DNA of 64,000 nt, from contig NZ_CP027218.1 of the NCBI RefSeq assembly GCF_004124275.1, positions 360,001-424,000 of the forward strand, given 5' to 3'. The stretch comes from Pseudomonas sp. DTU12.3 (lineage in GTDB: Bacteria; Pseudomonadota; Gammaproteobacteria; Pseudomonadales; Pseudomonadaceae). Below, one piece after another: positions 44,522 through 53,338 of the stretch. Under the pieces are notes generated by a model. It did not search any database and was not told the DNA's origin. It saw only the letters and a list, made by a program, of their open reading frames with translations. Position 1 is the stretch's first letter. Each line of letters starts with the position of its first letter. A program made the translations under genes and the position numbers.

Positions 44522-46687
44522 GTGTCGAGCGTGGAATCAGAAGTCAGTCGAGTTCATCTCAGTCATGATCCACGCGCGTTGCACGACGATCCGTTACTGG
44601 ATGGTCTGCTCGCCCTTTGCATGCTGCACCAGAAACCCGCCAGCGCGGCGATGCTGACCACCGGCCTGCCGCTGCCCAAACAGCGTTTGAGTGTCGAGTT
44701 GCTGCCCCGCGCGGCGGCTCGCGCCGGCCTGCAAGGGCGGGTGCTGCAGCGCAAACTGGAAGAAATTCCGGCGATCGCCATGCCCGCGCTGCTGCTGCTC
44801 AAGGATGGCCGCAGCGCCGTCCTGCTCGGCTGGCAAGGTGAAAACGAGGCGCGGGTGTTGCTCAGCGAAAGCGATGGCGGCGAGTCGGTTGTCAGCCGCG
44901 AACTGCTCGCCGACGATTACACCGGCAAAGTCTTCTTCGCCCAGCCGCAACACAAATTCGACGTCAACCACGGCACGCTGATTCCGCGTGCGCGCTCGTG
45001 GTTCCGTGACACCCTCAAGCGCTCGCGCTGGCTCTACGCCGATGCGATCGCCGCGAGTTTCCTGATCAACATCATCGCCATGGCCGCGCCGCTGTTCGTG
45101 ATGAACGTCTACGACCGCGTCGTGCCGAACCAGGCCGAAGCGACCCTGTGGGTCTTGGCCCTCGGGATTACCGGCGCCTATCTCTTCGACCTGATACTCA
45201 AGAGCCTGCGCAGCCTGTGCCTGGATCTGGCCGGGAAGAAAACCGACCTGATCATCTCGGCGACGCTGTTCGAACGCATCGTCGGCATGTCGATGAAGTA
45301 CCGCCCGGCGCGGGTCGGCAGCTTTGCGCAGAACATCCATGAGTTCCAGAGCCTGCGCGACTTCCTCGCCTCGCTGACCCTGACCAGCCTGATCGATCTG
45401 CCGTTCACCATCCTGATCTTCATTGTCATCGCCATTCTCGGCGGGCATCTGGTGTGGATTCCGGTGCTGGCGTTCCCGATTGCCCTGCTGATCGGCTATG
45501 CATTGCAAAAGCCGCTGGTGGCAACCATGGAACGCACCATGGCCCTCGGTGCCGAGCGCCAGTCGAGCCTGATCGAAACCCTCGCCGGCCTCGATGCGGT
45601 CAAGGTCAACAACGCTGAAAGCGAACGTCAGTACCAGTGGGAGCAGACCATCGGCACCCTCAGCCGCCTCGAACTGCGGGTGAAAATGCTTTCCGGCCTG
45701 GCGATGAACATCACCCTGCTGATCCAGCAACTGGCCGGGGTGATCATGATCGTCTTCGGCGTGTACCAGATCATCGCCGGCAACCTGAGCATGGGCGGTC
45801 TGATTGCCTGCTACATGCTCAGCGGTCGGGCGCTCAGCCCGCTGGCGTCGCTGTCCGGTCTGTTGACCCGTTATCAGCAAGCCCGCGTGACCATGACTTC
45901 GGTCGACCAGATGATGGAGCTGCCGCAAGAGCGCAATTTCGAAGAGCGCCCGCTGAGCCGCAAGGTTCTGCAGGGCGCCATCGAGTGTCGCCAACTCAAC
46001 TTCACCTACCCGGAACAACAGAACCCGGCGCTGAAGAACATCAATCTGGTAATCCGTCCCGGCGAGAAGATCGGCATCATCGGCCGCAGCGGCTCGGGCA
46101 AAAGCTCTCTCGCCAAATTGCTGGTCGGCCTCTATCAGCCGGACGACGGCGCCTTGCTGGTCGACGGCGTGGACATCCGCCAGATCGACGTCAGCGAATT
46201 GCGCTACAACATTGGCTACGTGCCGCAAGACATCCAACTGCTGGCCGGTACCCTGCGTGACAACCTGGTTTCCGGCGCGCGTTATGTCGAAGACGAACTT
46301 GTCCTGCAAGCCGCTGAACTGGCTGGCGTCCACGAATTCGCCCGTCTGCACCCGCAAGGTTATGAGCTGCAAGTCGGCGAGCGCGGACAAAACCTCTCCG
46401 GTGGCCAACGGCAGAACGTCGCACTGGCCCGGGCGCTGTTGCTCAATCCGCCCATCCTGTTGATGGATGAACCGACCAGCGCCATGGACAACACCGGTGA
46501 AGAACGCCTCAAGCAACGCCTCGCCGCCGTGATCGAAAACAAGACCGTGGTGCTGGTCACGCACCGGGCTTCGCTGTTGTCGCTGGTCGATCGTCTGCTG
46601 GTGATCGACCGTGGACAGATTCTCGCCGATGGCCCGAAAGCCGCCGTGATGGAAGCGTTGAAGAAGGGGCAGATCAGTGTTGCTTAA
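44522..46687 (+). CDS. lapB: LapB, type I secretion ABC transporter
   Basis: This 721-residue ATPase of the LapA exporter lies in the inner membrane. The N-terminal 130 residues are a C39-peptidase-like domain without the catalytic cysteine motif, as in RTX exporters, so it binds rather than cuts. A six-helix membrane domain (about 165-455) is followed by the nucleotide-binding domain: Walker A GRSGSGKSS (about 520), signature LSGGQRQ (about 625) and Walker B ILLMDEPTSAMD (about 645). The GTG at 44522 is used; a second GTG at 44531 (before ESEVSRV) is an equally good start. It overlaps lapC by 11 bp. Confidence 0.94.
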   Translation: MSSVESEVSRVHLSHDPRALHDDPLLDGLLALCMLHQKPASAAMLTTGLPLPKQRLSVELLPRAAARAGLQGRVLQRKLEEIPAIAMPALLLLKDGRSAVLLGWQGENEARVLLSESDGGESVVSRELLADDYTGKVFFAQPQHKFDVNHGTLIPRARSWFRDTLKRSRWLYADAIAASFLINIIAMAAPLFVMNVYDRVVPNQAEATLWVLALGITGAYLFDLILKSLRSLCLDLAGKKTDLIISATLFERIVGMSMKYRPARVGSFAQNIHEFQSLRDFLASLTLTSLIDLPFTILIFIVIAILGGHLVWIPVLAFPIALLIGYALQKPLVATMERTMALGAERQSSLIETLAGLDAVKVNNAESERQYQWEQTIGTLSRLELRVKMLSGLAMNITLLIQQLAGVIMIVFGVYQIIAGNLSMGGLIACYMLSGRALSPLASLSGLLTRYQQARVTMTSVDQMMELPQERNFEERPLSRKVLQGAIECRQLNFTYPEQQNPALKNINLVIRPGEKIGIIGRSGSGKSSLAKLLVGLYQPDDGALLVDGVDIRQIDVSELRYNIGYVPQDIQLLAGTLRDNLVSGARYVEDELVLQAAELAGVHEFARLHPQGYELQVGERGQNLSGGQRQNVALARALLLNPPILLMDEPTSAMDNTGEERLKQRLAAVIENKTVVLVTHRASLLSLVDRLLVIDRGQILADGPKAAVMEALKKGQISVA

Positions 46688-48044
46688 GTCGGGTTTCAAG
46701 GATTCGATCCGTCGCTACTTCAAAGGCACCGCTTCGCTGCAGGGCCAGCCGCTGCCGGAGGTCAACAAGGCGCTGATCGAGGACGCCCCGCGCGTCGTCC
46801 GATTGACGATCTGGGCAATCATCGGTTTCTTCGTGTTCCTGATGCTCTGGGCCAATTTCGCAGTGATCGACGAAGTGACCAAGGGCGACGGCAAGGCGAT
46901 TCCATCGTCGAAGATCCAGAAGATCCAGAACCTTGAGGGCGGGATCGTCTCTGAACTGTTCGTCAAGGAAGGCCAGATCGTCGAGGCCGGCGCACCGCTG
47001 ATTCGCCTCGACGACACACGATTTGCTTCCAACGTCGGCGAAACCGAGGCCGATCGTCTATCGATGCTGCTGCGGGTCGAGCGTTTGAGCGCCGAAGTCG
47101 ATGACCGACCGCTGAATTTCCCCGAGGACGTGCTCAAAGCCGTGCCGGGTCAGGCGAAAAGTGAAGAGTCGCTGTATGTCAGCCGCCGTCAGCAACTGCA
47201 CGACGAGATCGGTGGTTTGCAGGAGCAACTGATTCAGCGTCAGCAAGAGCTGCGCGAATTCGGCTCCAAGCAAGCGCAGTATCGTCAGCAACTCGGCTTG
47301 CAGCGTCAGGAAATCAACATGTCCGAGCCACTCGTGGCGCAGGGCGCGGTGTCCCCGGTGGAAGTCTTGCGTCTGAAGCGCGCCGAGGTGGAAACCCGTG
47401 GTCAGCTGGACGCCACGACGCTGGCGATTCCTCGTGCCGAATCGGCGATCAAGGAAGTGCAGCGCAAAATCGACGAAACGCGCGGTAAATTCCGCAGTGA
47501 AGCGCTGACCCAGCTCAACGAAGCGCGCACCGACCTGAACAAGGCCAGCGCCACTGGCAAAGCCCTGGAAGACCGCGTCAGCCGTACGCTGGTGACATCG
47601 CCGGTGCGCGGCATCGTCAACAAGTTGCTGGTCAACACCATTGGCGGTGTGATCCAGCCGGGCAGCGACCTGGTGGAAATCGTGCCGCTGGACGACACCT
47701 TGCTGGTCGAAGCGAAGATCCGTCCGCAGGACATCGCGTTCCTGCACCCGGGGCAGGAAGCGACGGTGAAATTCACCGCGTACGACTACACCATTTACGG
47801 TGGGCTGAAGGCCAAGCTTGAGCAGATCGGTGCCGACACCATCACCGATGAAGACAAGAAAACCACCTACTACATCATCAAGGTGCGCACTGAGCGCAGC
47901 CACCTCGGCACGGACGAGAAGCCCTTGCTGATCATCCCGGGGATGGTCGCGTCGGTGGATATCATCACCGGCAAGAAGTCGGTGTTGAGCTATTTGCTCA
48001 AGCCGATCATCCGCGCACGGGCCGAGGCGTTGCACGAACGCTAA
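46677..48044 (+). CDS. lapC: LapC, HlyD-family membrane fusion protein
   Basis: This 455-residue periplasmic adaptor joins LapB to LapE. One membrane segment (about residues 42-62; WAIIGFFVFLMLWANFAV) is followed by a beta-barrel/lipoyl half (KIQNLEGGIVSELFVKEGQIVEAGAPL) and a long coiled coil (about 130-290). The second lipoyl half and C-terminal barrel (SPVRGIVNKLLVNTIGGVIQPG) complete the fold. It starts at GTG 46677 inside the end of lapB, indicating coupling, and is followed by a REP element that likely ends the operon. Confidence 0.94.
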   Translation: MLLKSGFKDSIRRYFKGTASLQGQPLPEVNKALIEDAPRVVRLTIWAIIGFFVFLMLWANFAVIDEVTKGDGKAIPSSKIQKIQNLEGGIVSELFVKEGQIVEAGAPLIRLDDTRFASNVGETEADRLSMLLRVERLSAEVDDRPLNFPEDVLKAVPGQAKSEESLYVSRRQQLHDEIGGLQEQLIQRQQELREFGSKQAQYRQQLGLQRQEINMSEPLVAQGAVSPVEVLRLKRAEVETRGQLDATTLAIPRAESAIKEVQRKIDETRGKFRSEALTQLNEARTDLNKASATGKALEDRVSRTLVTSPVRGIVNKLLVNTIGGVIQPGSDLVEIVPLDDTLLVEAKIRPQDIAFLHPGQEATVKFTAYDYTIYGGLKAKLEQIGADTITDEDKKTTYYIIKVRTERSHLGTDEKPLLIIPGMVASVDIITGKKSVLSYLLKPIIRARAEALHER

Positions 48045-48059
48045 CGCCCCAATAACCCT

Positions 48060-48151
48060 GTAGGAGCTGTCGAGTGAAACGAGGCTGCGATCTTTTGATC
48101 CTGTTTTTTAACAGCAGAATCAAAAGATCGCAGCGTGCCGCAGCTCCTACA
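48060..48151. repeat. REP pair (TGTAGGAGCTG / GGCTGCGATCTTTTG type)
   Basis: Arms GTAGGAGCTG and CAGCTCCTAC enclose an inner inverted pair, GCGATCTTTTGAT and ATCAAAAGATCGC. It belongs to the second REP family of the window, also seen at 52099, 53154 and 63121. Confidence 0.85.
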
Positions 48152-48260
48152 AGGGAATGCGCGAAGGGTGAATAAGTGACAAAAACCGTCACTCACCATC
48201 CAGTCCATTCCGCACCAAACGCCATATCGTTATTCATTAACGGTATTTAATTTCCGATTC

Positions 48261-48272
48261 TTATAGCTATAA
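48261..48272. promoter_or_regulatory. AT-rich palindrome upstream of the TauD operon
   Basis: TTATAGCTATAA is a perfect 12-bp palindrome in an AT-rich block (48225-48275) otherwise surrounded by GC-rich sequence, 126 bp before the dioxygenase start. It may be a promoter or activator site for the operon. The remainder of this 353-bp gap holds a REP element and no gene. Confidence 0.35.
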
Positions 48273-48397
48273 AGTCACTCCCCTGCGTACCTGCCGACCA
48301 ATCGGCGCGCCGCACGACCTGAACCGACACGCAATCCAGCGTGAGTGTCTGATCGACGAGCGCGCCCGTGAGCGCGCCGTGCGTGGGAGATTGAAAG

Positions 48398-49294
48398 ATG
48401 TCCGCAGCTACTGCTACCCCAAGCGCCGCGAGCGCAGCGCCGCAAACCTTCGAAATTCGTCCGTTCAACGGTGCCGTTGGCGCCGAGATCATTGGCCTTG
48501 ACCTCACTCGGCCGATCAACGAGGCGGACTTCGCGCGCATCCACCGCGCGCACCTCGATCACCACGTGGTGGTGTTTCGTGATCAGCAAATCACCCCGCA
48601 ACAGCAAATCGACTTCAGCCGTCGCTTCGGCGTGTTGCAGATCCATGTGCTCAAGCAGTTCCTGCTGGCCAATCATCCGGAAATCCTCATCGTTTCCAAC
48701 ATCGTCGAAAACGGCCAGAACATCGGCCTCGGCGATGCCGGCAAATTCTGGCACTCCGACCTTTCCTATAAAGAGCTGCCAAGTCTCGGCTCGATGCTGC
48801 ATGCGCAAGAGCTGCCTTCCGAGGGCGGCGACACCTTGTTCGCCGACATGCACAAAGCCTGGGACAACCTGCCCGCAGAGCTGCGCAAAGCGGTCGAAGG
48901 CCACAGCGCCGCGCACTCCTATACGGCGCGTTACAGCGAAACCAAATTCGAAGGCAATTGGCGCCCGACCCTGACGCCTGAGCAACTCGCGCAGGTCGCC
49001 GAAGTGGTGCACCCGGTGGTGCGCAGGCACCCGGAGAACGGTCGCAAAGCGCTGTTCGTCAGCGAAGGCTTCACCACGCGCATCGTCGGCCTGCCGGAAG
49101 ACGAAAGCCAACAACTGCTGAGCGAGCTCTACGCCCACAGCGTGTTGGCGCAAAACATCTACCGCCATCAGTGGCAGCCCCACGACCTGGTGTTCTGGGA
49201 CAACCGCTCGCTGATCCATCTTGCCGCCGGCTGCCCCGCGCACCTGCGCCGCAAGCTGTATCGCACGACCATTCAGGGCGACGCGCCTTTCTGA
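48398..49294 (+). CDS. TauD/TfdA-family 2-oxoglutarate dioxygenase
   Basis: This 298-residue Fe(II)/2-oxoglutarate dioxygenase of the taurine dioxygenase family oxidises a substrate next to a leaving group, such as a sulfonate. The iron ligands are His119 and Asp121 (FWHSDLSY) and His274 (DNRSLIH). Arg289 in LYRTTI is the likely 2-oxoglutarate anchor. The three genes behind it encode a complete NitT/TauT-type ABC importer with gaps of 5-21 bp, so this is one uptake-and-degradation operon. Taurine, another sulfonate or a sulfate ester are the likely substrates; the sequence does not choose between them. Confidence 0.88.
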   Translation: MSAATATPSAASAAPQTFEIRPFNGAVGAEIIGLDLTRPINEADFARIHRAHLDHHVVVFRDQQITPQQQIDFSRRFGVLQIHVLKQFLLANHPEILIVSNIVENGQNIGLGDAGKFWHSDLSYKELPSLGSMLHAQELPSEGGDTLFADMHKAWDNLPAELRKAVEGHSAAHSYTARYSETKFEGNWRPTLTPEQLAQVAEVVHPVVRRHPENGRKALFVSEGFTTRIVGLPEDESQQLLSELYAHSVLAQNIYRHQWQPHDLVFWDNRSLIHLAAGCPAHLRRKLYRTTIQGDAPF

Positions 49295-49312
49295 TTTGCC
49301 GGAGATTCGATC

Positions 49313-50338
49313 ATGTCCAAACGTCTTCCATTTGCACCGCTGGCCGCCGCCATCGGTCTGGGTTTCAGCCTGGTTGCCGGCAGCCTGGTCGCGCCGACCG
49401 TGGCCCACGCCGAAGGTGAAATCCGCATCGCCGAGCAGTTCGGCATCGTTTATCTATTGCTCAATGTGGTGCGCGATCAGGGCCTGATCGAGAAGTACGG
49501 CAAGCAGGAAGGCATCGACATCAAGGTCGACTGGACGCAGCTCTCGGGTGGCGCGGCCGTCAATGATGCGCTGCTCTCCGGTTCCATCGACATCGCCGGT
49601 GCCGGTGTCGGCCCGCTGCTGACCATCTGGGATCGCACCCACGGCAAACAGAATGTCAAAGCCGTCGCCTCGCTGGGCAACTTTCCCTACTACCTGGTGA
49701 GCAACAATCCCAAGGTGAAAACCATTGCCGACTTCACCGAGAAAGATCGCATCGCGGTGCCGGCCGTGGGCGTTTCGGTGCAGTCGCGCTTCCTGCAATA
49801 CGCGGCGGCCAAGCAGTGGGGCGACAAGGAATTCAATCGCCTCGACAAGTACACCATCGCCGTCCCGCACCCGGACGCCACGGCGGCACTGATCGCTGGC
49901 GGCACCGAGCTGACCGGGCATTTTTCCAACCCGCCGTTCCAGGATCAGGCGCTGGAAAATCCTAATGTGCACGTGGTGCTCAACTCCTATGACGTGCTCG
50001 GTCCGAACTCGCCAACGGTGCTGTTCGCCACGGAAAAATTCCGCGATGAAAACCCGAAAACTTACAAAGCCTTCGTCGAAGCGCTGACCGAAGCGGCGCA
50101 ATTCGCACAGAACGACAAGAGCGCAGCGGCCGACACTTATATCCGCGTGACCAAGGCGAAAATCGACCGCGCAGCGCTGCTGAAAATCATCGACAACCCG
50201 CAGTTCGAATTCAGCGTCACGCCAAAGAACACCTATCCACTGGCGGAATTCCTCTATCGCGTCGGCGCGATCAAGAACAAACCTCAATCGTGGAAGGATT
50301 ACTTCTTCCAAGACGCCAAACCGCTGCAAGGGAGCTGA
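49313..50338 (+). CDS. ABC transporter substrate-binding protein, SsuA/TauA-like
   Basis: This 341-residue periplasmic binding protein has a signal peptide ending at THE AHA|EG site (VAPTVAHAEG, about residue 33). The mature part has the NMT1/SsuA-like two-lobe pattern: IRIAEQFGIVYLLLNVVRDQG, then LSGGAAVNDALLSGSIDIAGAG and the middle segment DRIAVPAVGVSVQSRFL. A good ribosome site (GGAG) precedes the ATG. It delivers the ligand to the permease and ATPase encoded next. Confidence 0.9.
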   Translation: MSKRLPFAPLAAAIGLGFSLVAGSLVAPTVAHAEGEIRIAEQFGIVYLLLNVVRDQGLIEKYGKQEGIDIKVDWTQLSGGAAVNDALLSGSIDIAGAGVGPLLTIWDRTHGKQNVKAVASLGNFPYYLVSNNPKVKTIADFTEKDRIAVPAVGVSVQSRFLQYAAAKQWGDKEFNRLDKYTIAVPHPDATAALIAGGTELTGHFSNPPFQDQALENPNVHVVLNSYDVLGPNSPTVLFATEKFRDENPKTYKAFVEALTEAAQFAQNDKSAAADTYIRVTKAKIDRAALLKIIDNPQFEFSVTPKNTYPLAEFLYRVGAIKNKPQSWKDYFFQDAKPLQGS

Positions 50339-50343
50339 TCGAG

Positions 50344-51204
50344 ATGAACGCCCCTTTGCCAGGCCACGCGGCCAGCAAGCCGATTGTCAGCGCCGAAGCG
50401 CTGCTGGCCGTCGACCATGTCAGCCTTGAATACCGCACCCCGCAACGCGTGGTGCGGGCCACCCATCAAGTCAGTTTTGAAGTCGACCGACAGGATCGTT
50501 TTGTGCTGCTCGGCCCGTCCGGCTGCGGTAAGTCCACCTTGTTAAAAGCTGTCGCGGGATTTATCGCGCCGTGCGAAGGCGAGATCCGTCTGCAAGGCCA
50601 GCGCGTCGATGCGCCGGGGCCGGACCGGATCGTGGTGTTTCAGGAATTCGATCAACTGCCGCCGTGGAAAACCGTCAAACAGAACGTGATGTTTCCGCTG
50701 CTGGCGTCGCGAACGCTGAAGAAAAAAGAAGCCGAAGAACGTGCGCTGCACTATCTGGAAAAGGTCGGGCTGGCGGCGTTCGCCGATGCTTATCCGCACA
50801 CCTTGTCAGGCGGCATGAAAGCGCGGGTGGCGATTGCCCGGGCGTTGGCGATGCAGCCGAAAATCCTCTTGATGGACGAGCCGTTTGCCGCGCTGGACGC
50901 GCTGACCCGGCGCAAAATGCAGGAAGAATTGCTGCTGCTCTGGGAGGAGGTGCGCTTCACCCTGCTGTTCGTCACGCACTCGATCGAAGAGGCGCTGGTG
51001 GTCGGTAATCGCATCCTGTTGCTGTCGCCACATCCAGGGCGGGTGAGGGCCGAAGTACACAGTCATCAATACGATCTGCAGAGTCTTGGCGGCGTGGCGT
51101 TCCAGGCGTCGGCACGGCGTATTCATCGTCTGCTGTTCGATGAGGGCCAGTCGCCGGAAACCGAGCAAGTGCACGACTTCAACGACATTCGCATCGCCTA
51201 TTGA
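50344..51204 (+). CDS. ABC transporter ATP-binding protein, NitT/TauT type
   Basis: This 286-residue ATPase has Walker A GPSGCGKST (about 59-67), Q-loop VFQEFDQLPPWKTV, signature LSGGMKARVAIARAL (about 155) and Walker B ILLMDEPFAALD (about 173). The switch histidine is in VTHSIEEAL. The ATG at 50344 is chosen because it lies 5 bp after the binding-protein stop; a longer frame from 50290 would overlap that gene. It energises import with the permease that follows. Confidence 0.92.
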   Translation: MNAPLPGHAASKPIVSAEALLAVDHVSLEYRTPQRVVRATHQVSFEVDRQDRFVLLGPSGCGKSTLLKAVAGFIAPCEGEIRLQGQRVDAPGPDRIVVFQEFDQLPPWKTVKQNVMFPLLASRTLKKKEAEERALHYLEKVGLAAFADAYPHTLSGGMKARVAIARALAMQPKILLMDEPFAALDALTRRKMQEELLLLWEEVRFTLLFVTHSIEEALVVGNRILLLSPHPGRVRAEVHSHQYDLQSLGGVAFQASARRIHRLLFDEGQSPETEQVHDFNDIRIAY

Positions 51205-51225
51205 GCGGCCAGGAGGATCAACCCG

Positions 51226-52092
51226 ATGAGCCATTCATCGTCTGTGCGGGAAGAGTTCGAAACGGTCTTGCAGCCGTTGACTGAAGTGCCGGTCGAGCGC
51301 GAACTGTCGCTCGGTACGCGGCTGTGGCAGCAGGGTTGGCTGCGTAAAAGCCTGATCCTGATATTGCTCGCGGTGCTCTGGGAAATCGTCGCCCGGGTGC
51401 AAAACAACGACCTGCTGCTGCCAAGTTTTCTGCAGACCAGTCACGCGCTGTACGACGGCCTGCTCAGCGGCGAGTTGCTCGGCAAGGTGTGGATATCGCT
51501 GGTGGTGCTGCTCAAGGGCTATCTGATCGGCATCGTTCTGGCGTTTGCGCTGACCACGCTGGCGGTCTCGACGCAGTTTGGTCGAGACCTGTTGAGCACA
51601 CTGACGTCGATGTTCAACCCGCTGCCGGCGATTGCCCTGCTGCCCTTGGCCTTGTTGTGGTTTGGCCTGGGGCAGAACAGCCTGATTTTTGTACTGGTGC
51701 ATTCGGTGCTCTGGGCACTGGCGCTGAACACCTATGCCGGTTTTCTCGGCGTGTCTGAAACCCTGCGCATGGCCGGGCGCAACTATGGCTTGAAGGGCAT
51801 GCGCTTTGTCTTGTTCATCCTGATTCCGGCGGCGCTGCCATCGATTCTCGCCGGGCTGAAGATTGGCTGGGCGTTTGCCTGGCGTACGCTGATCGCGGCG
51901 GAATTGGTGTTTGGCGCCACCAGCGGCAAGGGTGGATTGGGCTGGTACATCTTCCAGAACCGCAACGAGTTGTACACCGACAAGGTGTTTGCCGGGTTGG
52001 CGGTGGTGATCCTGATCGGTTTGCTGGTGGAGAACCTGGTGTTCGACACGCTGGAGCGCGTGACCGTGAAACGCTGGGGCATGCAGCGCTGA
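51226..52092 (+). CDS. ABC transporter permease, NitT/TauT type
   Basis: This 288-residue BPD_transp_1 permease has about six membrane helices (first at about residues 38-56). The EAA-type coupling loop is at about 175-195 (ETLRMAGRNYGLKGMRFVLFILIPAALPSI). The ribosome site is AGGAGG, 9 bp before the ATG. It is the last gene of the TauD operon; a REP element follows. Confidence 0.91.
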   Translation: MSHSSSVREEFETVLQPLTEVPVERELSLGTRLWQQGWLRKSLILILLAVLWEIVARVQNNDLLLPSFLQTSHALYDGLLSGELLGKVWISLVVLLKGYLIGIVLAFALTTLAVSTQFGRDLLSTLTSMFNPLPAIALLPLALLWFGLGQNSLIFVLVHSVLWALALNTYAGFLGVSETLRMAGRNYGLKGMRFVLFILIPAALPSILAGLKIGWAFAWRTLIAAELVFGATSGKGGLGWYIFQNRNELYTDKVFAGLAVVILIGLLVENLVFDTLERVTVKRWGMQR

Positions 52093-52098
52093 GCCTGA

Positions 52099-52174
52099 AA
52101 AGATCGCAGCCTTCGGCAGCTCCTACATTGGAATGCATTGCCCTGTAGGAGCTGCCGAAGGCTGCGATCTTTTG
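52099..52174. repeat. REP pair after the ABC permease gene
   Basis: AAAGATCGCAGCCTTCGGCAGCTCCTAC and its complement flank a short centre. It is the same family as the elements at 48060, 53154 and 63121. It separates the TauD operon from the LysR gene and runs to within 16 bp of a weak GTG that I rejected as the LysR start. Confidence 0.87.
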
Positions 52175-52225
52175 ATCTGCTAGCATTGCGTGCAGATCAA
52201 TCCTGATCAGCCACGAGTGCTCAGC

Positions 52226-53143
52226 ATGCAACTCCCGGACATGAATCTTCTGGTCGCCCTCGACGCCTTGCTCGACGAGGGCAGTGTGGTCGGCGCCGCG
52301 CGGCGGATGAACCTCAGTCCGGCAGCGATGAGCCGCACACTGACGCGAATCCGCGAAGCCATCGGCGATCCGATCCTCGTGCGTGCTGGTCGTGGACTGG
52401 TGCCAACCCCCAAAGCGCTGGAATTGCGCGACCAGGTACGCGATGTGGTCGAGCAGGCCGCGCTGCTGTTCCGTTCGGCGGACGCCGTGGACCTCGGCAC
52501 TTTGCGCCGCCGTTTCAGCATCCGCGCCAATGACTTTTTCGTCGGCGTTTATGGCGGCAAGCTATTCGATACGCTTGACCAGATGGCGCCGCACTGCGAA
52601 CTGCGCTTCGTCCCGGAAGGTGATGGCGATGATGAAGCGTTGCGCGAAGGGCGCATCGACCTGAGCGTCAGCAATACGCGCCCGCTGAGCCCGGAAGTGA
52701 AGGTGCAGAACCTGTTTTCCACACACTTCGTCGGTCTGGTGCGCGAAGACCATCCGCTGCTCGATGGCGAAATCACCGCTGAGCGCTATGCCGGGTTTTC
52801 CCACATCAGCATGTCGCGCCGTGGCATTGCTCGCGGCCCCATCGACGCAGCGCTGAATGCCTTGGGCCTGGAGCGGCGGGTGGCGGTGATTGCGCCGAGC
52901 TTTCATGCGGCAATGTTTGCGTTGCCGGATTCTGATCTGATCCTGCCCGTACCCAAAGAGGCGCTGCTCAGTGTGCGCCGATTGGGCTTGAAACTGCGCT
53001 CGTTCGACCTGCCGATCCCGTTGCCGACGCTGATGCTGACTCAAGCCTGGCATCCGCGTTTCGATAAAGACCCGGCGCACCGCTGGCTGCGTGAGACGCT
53101 CAAGACCTGCTGCGACGAGACGTGGCTGGCCGCCCAGCCCTAG
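52226..53143 (+). CDS. LysR-family transcriptional regulator
   Basis: This regulator of about 305 residues has an N-terminal winged helix (about 4-62; LLVALDALLDEGSVVGAARRMNLSPAAMSRTLTRIREAIGDPILVRAGRGLVPT) and a type-2 periplasmic-binding-like effector domain (about 90-300). The ATG at 52226 places MQLPDMNLL where LysR proteins normally begin; an upstream GTG at 52190 lies at the edge of a REP. It could control either the TauD operon behind it or the efflux operon in front of it. No divergent partner exists to decide. Confidence 0.88.
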   Translation: MQLPDMNLLVALDALLDEGSVVGAARRMNLSPAAMSRTLTRIREAIGDPILVRAGRGLVPTPKALELRDQVRDVVEQAALLFRSADAVDLGTLRRRFSIRANDFFVGVYGGKLFDTLDQMAPHCELRFVPEGDGDDEALREGRIDLSVSNTRPLSPEVKVQNLFSTHFVGLVREDHPLLDGEITAERYAGFSHISMSRRGIARGPIDAALNALGLERRVAVIAPSFHAAMFALPDSDLILPVPKEALLSVRRLGLKLRSFDLPIPLPTLMLTQAWHPRFDKDPAHRWLRETLKTCCDETWLAAQP

Positions 53144-53153
53144 AGGCAAGAGC

Positions 53154-53229
53154 AAAGATCGCAGCCTTCGGCAGCTCCTGCATTGGAACGTATTTCCGTG
53201 TAGGAGCTGCCGAAGGCTGCGATCTTTTG
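53154..53229. repeat. REP pair after the LysR gene
   Basis: AAAGATCGCAGCCTTCGGCAGCTCC and TAGGAGCTGCCGAAGGCTGCGATCTTTTG form an inverted pair around a 17-nt centre. The element is almost the same as the one at 52099, so the LysR gene is bracketed by two near-identical REPs. Confidence 0.87.
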
Positions 53230-53338
53230 CTTTTCATGGTTGTGTCTGGCGCACTTATAACCTGCCAATAAGTCAATTTTCGTAAGCTGTCAGCCCTACT
53301 AAGATGCTCCGGTATTTTTCCCTCCGGAGTAAGTATTC

